36,189 bases of DNA. Source: Caryophanales bacterium (GTDB taxonomy: Bacteria > Bacillota_I > Bacilli_A > RF39 > UBA660). The position numbers and the translations under genes are program-made. Shown in pieces: positions 32,372-36,189 of this stretch. The stretch's first letter is position 1; each line of letters starts with the position of its first letter. The stretch covers positions 1 to 36,189 of the forward strand of contig JAEEKZ010000033.1 of assembly GCA_016288635.1 (NCBI GenBank), in the 5' to 3' direction. Under the pieces are notes generated by a model. That model did no database searches. It had not been told where the DNA came from and worked only from the letters and a program-made list of their open reading frames with translations.

Positions 32372-32400
32372 TTGAAAAAGCGGGCATTTTTTGGTAAAAT
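32372..32400 (+). promoter_or_regulatory. Promoter of the RsmC-like gene
   Basis: TTGAAA (32372-32377), 17-base spacer, TAAAAT (32395-32400). Confidence 0.65.
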
Positions 32401-32433
32401 GTTGGGGTATTTATCAAAAAGGAGACCTGGCCT

Positions 32434-33027
32434 TTGGAACACTATTTTACGAGTAACGAAAACTTAAAAAGCGAGTTTAGATTAATAGAATATGAGTACA
32501 ACAATATTAAGTTGTCTTTTTTAAGTGATTTGGGAGTTTTTTCTAAAGATAAAATAGACTACGGGTCAAGATTTTTGATTGAAACTTTTTTAAAAAATAA
32601 TGATAGAACTTTTAACAACGTTTTAGATGTTGGATGTGGTTATGGATTTATGGGATTAACCATCGGTAAAGTATTACATTGTCATGTAGATATGGTTGAC
32701 GTAAATAAACGAGCGGTTCATTTGTCGGAAATGAATATTGGCAGAAACGAAGTTGATGCAAAAGCGTTTGTAAGCAATGCTTATGAAAGCATTACTGATA
32801 AGTATGATTTGATTATTACCAATCCTCCGATTCGAGCGGGTAATAAAGTACTTATTGATATTTTAGCAGGTGCTGAAGAACACCTTAATAAAGATGGGGA
32901 ATTATGGTATGTGATGCGTAAAGATCAAGGAGCTAAATCCTTTGTTAAAAAACTAAATAATGTTTATAATTTGGAATTGATAGAAAAAAGTAAAGGTTTT
33001 TATGTTTATCGGGCAAAAAAGCATTGA
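32434..33027 (+). CDS. Class I SAM-dependent methyltransferase, RsmC-like (YbxB type)
   Basis: A 197-residue methyltransferase of the RsmC/MTS group, which methylates guanine in 16S rRNA in the best-known members. SAM motif I is LDVGCGYGFMG, the acidic motif is VDMVDVNKRAV, and the catalytic motif is NPPIRAG. It lies directly before rpoB as ybxB does in B. subtilis, which supports the family call; the exact RNA target of this short form is not settled. The TTG at 32434 is chosen as start because AAGGAGA lies 8 bases upstream. The stop (TGA) overlaps the rpoB -35. Confidence 0.9.
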   Translation: MEHYFTSNENLKSEFRLIEYEYNNIKLSFLSDLGVFSKDKIDYGSRFLIETFLKNNDRTFNNVLDVGCGYGFMGLTIGKVLHCHVDMVDVNKRAVHLSEMNIGRNEVDAKAFVSNAYESITDKYDLIITNPPIRAGNKVLIDILAGAEEHLNKDGELWYVMRKDQGAKSFVKKLNNVYNLELIEKSKGFYVYRAKKH

Positions 33028-33052
33028 CTTTAATTTTTATCTAAGATAAAAT
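33024..33052 (+). promoter_or_regulatory. rpoB promoter
   Basis: TTGACT (33024-33029), 17-base spacer, TAAAAT (33047-33052). The -35 overlaps the stop of the methyltransferase gene. Confidence 0.7.
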
Positions 33053-33063
33053 TATAAATTGGT

Positions 33064-33086
33064 AATTCGTCGCCTTTAGGCGAATT
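33064..33086 (+). other. Hairpin in the rpoB leader
   Basis: TCGCCT and AGGCGA (33070-33075, 33078-33083) can pair with a TT loop, or AATTCG with CGAATT (33064-33069, 33081-33086). There is no T-run, so it is not a standard terminator. A second small AT-rich palindrome lies at 33093-33106. Confidence 0.45.
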
Positions 33087-33122
33087 TATAGTCTATAAAA
33101 TTATAGTGTATGGGGTGATATC

Positions 33123-36100
33123 GTGGCTTATAAAGTAGAAAAATTTGGAGACTATCGCGAAAGAAGAAGTTTCGCAAAATCAAAAAACACCTTAGAATTA
33201 CAAGATCTTTTGGAAATTCAAAAAAAGAGTTATCAAGACTTCCTTGAAACAGGTATCAAGGAAACTTTTGAAGATCTTTTTCCTGTGGAATCATTTACGG
33301 GAAATATTTCTTTAGAATTTGGTAACTATTATTTTGATCAACCAAGATACTCAATCTTGGAAGCTAAGGAAAGAATGGTTAACTATGCTTGTCCTTTAAA
33401 GGTTGAAGCAAGATTATTTGTTCATGAAACTGGTGAAGTTAAAGAACAAACAATTTTCTTAGGTGATATGCCTTTAATGACAGATGCTGGTACATTCATC
33501 ATTAATGGGGCAGAAAGAGTTATCGTTTCTCAATTGGTAAGAAGCCCATCTTGTTATTACAAGAGAGAAGTAGATAAAAACGGACGTAGAATCATTACAT
33601 CAGAAATTATTCCTAATCGTGGTACATGGTTAGAGTATGAAACAGATGCTAAGGGAGTAGTATACGTAAGAATTGATAGAACAAGAAAAGTTGCGGTTAC
33701 AACTTTCTTAAGAGCATTAGGTCTATCTAGTGATGAAGACATTATTGCTTTATTTGGTGATAATGAATATATTAGAGCAACATTAGAAAAAGACTCTTCT
33801 AAGAATACTGATGAAGCTTTAATTGAAATTTATGAAAAATTACGTCCAGGTGAACCAGCTACATTAGATTCTGCAAAGAACCAATTAATTACTAGATTCT
33901 TTGATAGATTTAGATACGATTTAGCTAAAGTTGGTCGTTATAAATTCAATAAGAAATTAAATGTAGTAGATAGATTAATCGATTGTACATTAGCAGAAGA
34001 TATTAAACTTAAAGGTAAAGTATATGCTAAGAAAGGTACAGTTGTAGATAAGACTACTTTAGAGTCAATTAAAGAAGCATTCTTAGATGGTTTCAACATG
34101 GTTGATGCAACTATAAATGAAGAATTAGATGATATTAAGAAAATACAAACTATTAAGGTATATGATAAAGAAGATAGTAAGAAAACATTTACTATTATTG
34201 GAACAGATCCTTCTTGTTTAGAAAGAAGATTAACTATTCCTGATATTTATGCTTCATTATCTTATTATATAGGATTACATTTTGGTTTTGGCTTCGATGA
34301 TGAAATCGATAACTTAGCCAATAGACGTGTAAGACAAGTTGGAGAATTAATTGGACAACAATTTAGAATTGGTATGTCAAGAATGGAAAGAGTTATTCGT
34401 GAAAGAATGACTACTCAAGAATTAGAAACAATTACTCCAAAGACATTAATTAATATTAGACCTGTTACAGCAGCATTAAAAGAATTCTTTGGTTCATCTC
34501 AATTATCAAAATTCATGGATCAAATTAACCCAATTGCTGAGTTAACAGATAAAAGACGTTTGTCAAGCTTAGGACCTGGAGGTCTTTCAAGAGAACGTGC
34601 TGGTATGGATGTTCGTGACGTTAATCCTTCACACTATGGAAGAATATGTCCAATTGAATCACCAGAAGGTCAAAATATTGGTTTGATCACATCATTAGCA
34701 GGTTATGCTAAAGTAAATGAATATGGATTCATAATGACTCCATATAGAAGAGTTGAAAATGGTAGAGTAACTGAGGATATCGAATATCTAACAGCTGATG
34801 AAGAAAAAGATTATTATATTTCTCAAGCTACTATTAAATTAGATGATAAGAAAAATATTGTTGATGATGAAGTAATGGGTAGATTAAACGGCGATACTGT
34901 TATGATACCTAAGAACAAAGTTAACTATGTTGACGTTGCTCCTAGTCAAGTTGTTGCTATTACAACAAGTTGTATCCCATTCCTTGAATTCAACGATGCA
35001 AACCGTACATTGATGGGTGCAAACATGCAACGTCAAGCTGTACCTCTATTAAAATCTGAAGCTCCAATTGTTGGAACAGGTGTTGAAGCTATTGCAGCTA
35101 AATATTCTGGATCTACTATTGTTGCTAAAGCAGATGGTGTTGTAGAGTATGCAGATTCATTAAAAATTATAGTTAAGACAAAAGATGGAAAAGATACATA
35201 TAGTTTAGCAAATTTTGAAAGATCAAATGCTGCTTCATGTATTAACCATATTCCTCTAGTAAGAGAAGGAGATAAAGTTCGTTTAGGACAAGTTATCGCT
35301 GATGGACCTTCAACTGATAAAGGTGAGTTAGCATTAGGAAGAAATATGACTGTTGCTTTCATGACTTTCGAAGGTTATAACTACGAGGATGCTGTTATAT
35401 TAAATGAAAGATTAGTTAAAGATGATGTTTATACATCACTTCAAATTGATCACTATGATATAGAATGTCGTGATACTAAATTAGGACCTGAGGAAATTAC
35501 TAGAGATATCCCTAATGTTGGTGATGAAGCTAGAAAGAACTTAGATGCTGATGGTATTGTTAAGATTGGTACAGAAGTTAAAGAAGGAGATATCTTAGTT
35601 GGTAAGATTACTCCAAATGGCGTACAAGAAGTAACAAGTGAAGAAAAATTGTTACATGCTATATTTGGTGATAAAGCTAGAGAAGTTAGAGATACTTCTT
35701 TAAGAGTAGAACATGGTGCTGGTGGTATAGTTCACGATGTTAAGATCTATACAAAAGCTAACTCAGATGAGTTACCTGCAGGTGTTTCTAAAGTTATAAG
35801 AGTATATATTGTACAAAAACGTAAAATCCAAGTTGGAGATAAAATGTCTGGTAGATATGGTAATAAAGGTGTTATTTCACTTGTATTACCAGAGGAAGAT
35901 ATGCCTATTATGCCAGATGGTAGACCAGTTGATGTAATGTTAAATCCACAAGGTGTTCCATCACGTATGAACATTGGACAAATTTTAGAATTACACTTAG
36001 GTATGGCTGGTAAGAGATTAGGTGTTCATTATGCTACTCCTGTATTTGATTCAGCTAGTTGGGCTGACATTCAAGAGGAAATGAAAGAAGCAGGAATGGA

Positions 36101-36189
36101 CCCAGATGGTAAGATGTGGTTAAGAGATGGTAGAACTGGAGATTACTTTGATCACAGAATTGCTGTAGGTGTTATGTATATGGTTAAAT
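33123..36189 (+). CDS. rpoB: DNA-directed RNA polymerase subunit beta (3' partial)
   Basis: Catalytic beta subunit of RNA polymerase. The first 1022 codons are present, then the window ends. The GTG start at 33123 follows GGGGTGAT and begins [19 protein letters not shown]. Recognisable are the protrusion and lobe ([18 protein letters not shown]), the rifampicin pocket (about 34491-34572), [26 protein letters not shown] (key segment only), and [15 protein letters not shown] near the end. In the pocket the E. coli Q513 position is Lys (34509-34511) and the H526 position is Asp (34548-34550). It has its own promoter plus likely read-through from the methyltransferase gene. Confidence 0.98.
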   Translation, partial: MAYKVEKFGDYRERRSFAKSKNTLELQDLLEIQKKSYQDFLETGIKETFEDLFPVESFTGNISLEFGNYYFDQPRYSILEAKERMVNYACPLKVEARLFVHETGEVKEQTIFLGDMPLMTDAGTFIINGAERVIVSQLVRSPSCYYKREVDKNGRRIITSEIIPNRGTWLEYETDAKGVVYVRIDRTRKVAVTTFLRALGLSSDEDIIALFGDNEYIRATLEKDSSKNTDEALIEIYEKLRPGEPATLDSAKNQLITRFFDRFRYDLAKVGRYKFNKKLNVVDRLIDCTLAEDIKLKGKVYAKKGTVVDKTTLESIKEAFLDGFNMVDATINEELDDIKKIQTIKVYDKEDSKKTFTIIGTDPSCLERRLTIPDIYASLSYYIGLHFGFGFDDEIDNLANRRVRQVGELIGQQFRIGMSRMERVIRERMTTQELETITPKTLINIRPVTAALKEFFGSSQLSKFMDQINPIAELTDKRRLSSLGPGGLSRERAGMDVRDVNPSHYGRICPIESPEGQNIGLITSLAGYAKVNEYGFIMTPYRRVENGRVTEDIEYLTADEEKDYYISQATIKLDDKKNIVDDEVMGRLNGDTVMIPKNKVNYVDVAPSQVVAITTSCIPFLEFNDANRTLMGANMQRQAVPLLKSEAPIVGTGVEAIAAKYSGSTIVAKADGVVEYADSLKIIVKTKDGKDTYSLANFERSNAASCINHIPLVREGDKVRLGQVIADGPSTDKGELALGRNMTVAFMTFEGYNYEDAVILNERLVKDDVYTSLQIDHYDIECRDTKLGPEEITRDIPNVGDEARKNLDADGIVKIGTEVKEGDILVGKITPNGVQEVTSEEKLLHAIFGDKAREVRDTSLRVEHGAGGIVHDVKIYTKANSDELPAGVSKVIRVYIVQKRKIQVGDKMSGRYGNKGVISLVLPEEDMPIMPDGRPVDVMLNPQGVPSRMNIGQILELHLGMAGKRLGVHYATPVFDSASWADIQEEMKEAGMDPDGKMWLRDGRTGDYFDHRIAVGVMYMVK

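Noticed and set aside
35033-35974. Minus-strand open frames within rpoB
   Set aside because: They are opposite an intact, strongly conserved rpoB frame and lack start signals.

Overview
The window looks like a chromosomal segment of a low-GC Gram-positive bacterium (Bacillota). The sequence is very AT-rich, ribosome binding sites are strong (GGAGG or GGTGAT types), rho-independent terminators are frequent, and there is a T-box leader. Neighbourhoods are typical of Bacilli: rnc-smc, engB next to der, an RsmC-like methyltransferase just before rpoB, and a DUF948/YtxH pair. TGA is used as a stop (for example at 13017-13019 on the minus strand and 33025-33027) and Trp is TGG, so the code is standard, not Mollicutes code 4. 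Many small clade-specific proteins, a compact SMC and an RpoB with Asp and Lys at two rifampicin-contact positions suggest an uncultured gut lineage near the Erysipelotrichia or the RF39-like Bacilli. That placement is inference.

Layout. 1-3335: the tail of a membrane protein, an alpha/beta hydrolase, then a three-gene unit led by a two-TM protein with a 9-residue Glu/Arg/Ser repeat. 3344-6924: trpS and a cytoplasmic GH31 glycosidase. 6902-9973: a leucine-specifier T-box controlling a small membrane protein and leuS. 9989-12212: an unrecognised three-gene operon whose products share helical repeats resembling mTERF units. 12197-13619 (minus): a metallophosphoesterase with degraded motifs and an intact CPBP protease. 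13657-16641: trmB, a lipoprotein with a possibly leaderless mRNA, an acidic disordered protein, and DUF948-like and YtxH proteins. 16683-17232: tRNA-Lys, -Ile, -Glu (plus) and tRNA-Ser(GCT) (minus). 17234-18365 (minus): a ZnuA-like lipoprotein without its usual histidines, and yidD. 18441-22077: rnc and smc. 22081-22524 (minus): tRNA-Ser(TGA), -fMet, -Asp, -Phe.

22542-25425 is the most interesting region. It is a compact operon with a complete C39-peptidase ABC exporter, a very small membrane-anchored accessory-like protein, and two genes of 48 and 49 codons. Both short genes encode double-glycine leader peptides followed by small hydrophobic or cationic GxxxG-containing peptides, each with one cysteine near the C-terminus. 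It reads as a minimal two-peptide (class IIb-like) bacteriocin or signalling system, ending in a strong terminator.

25440-36189: engB, der, fmt, a membrane-anchored Ig plus beta-lactamase-fold serine hydrolase, an unknown 277-residue protein, pyrG, an RsmC-like methyltransferase, and the first 1022 codons of rpoB, which runs off the window. Most transcription units have a readable promoter, often with an extended -10 (TGnTATAAT). No insertion sequences, prophage genes, CRISPR arrays or rRNA genes were seen.
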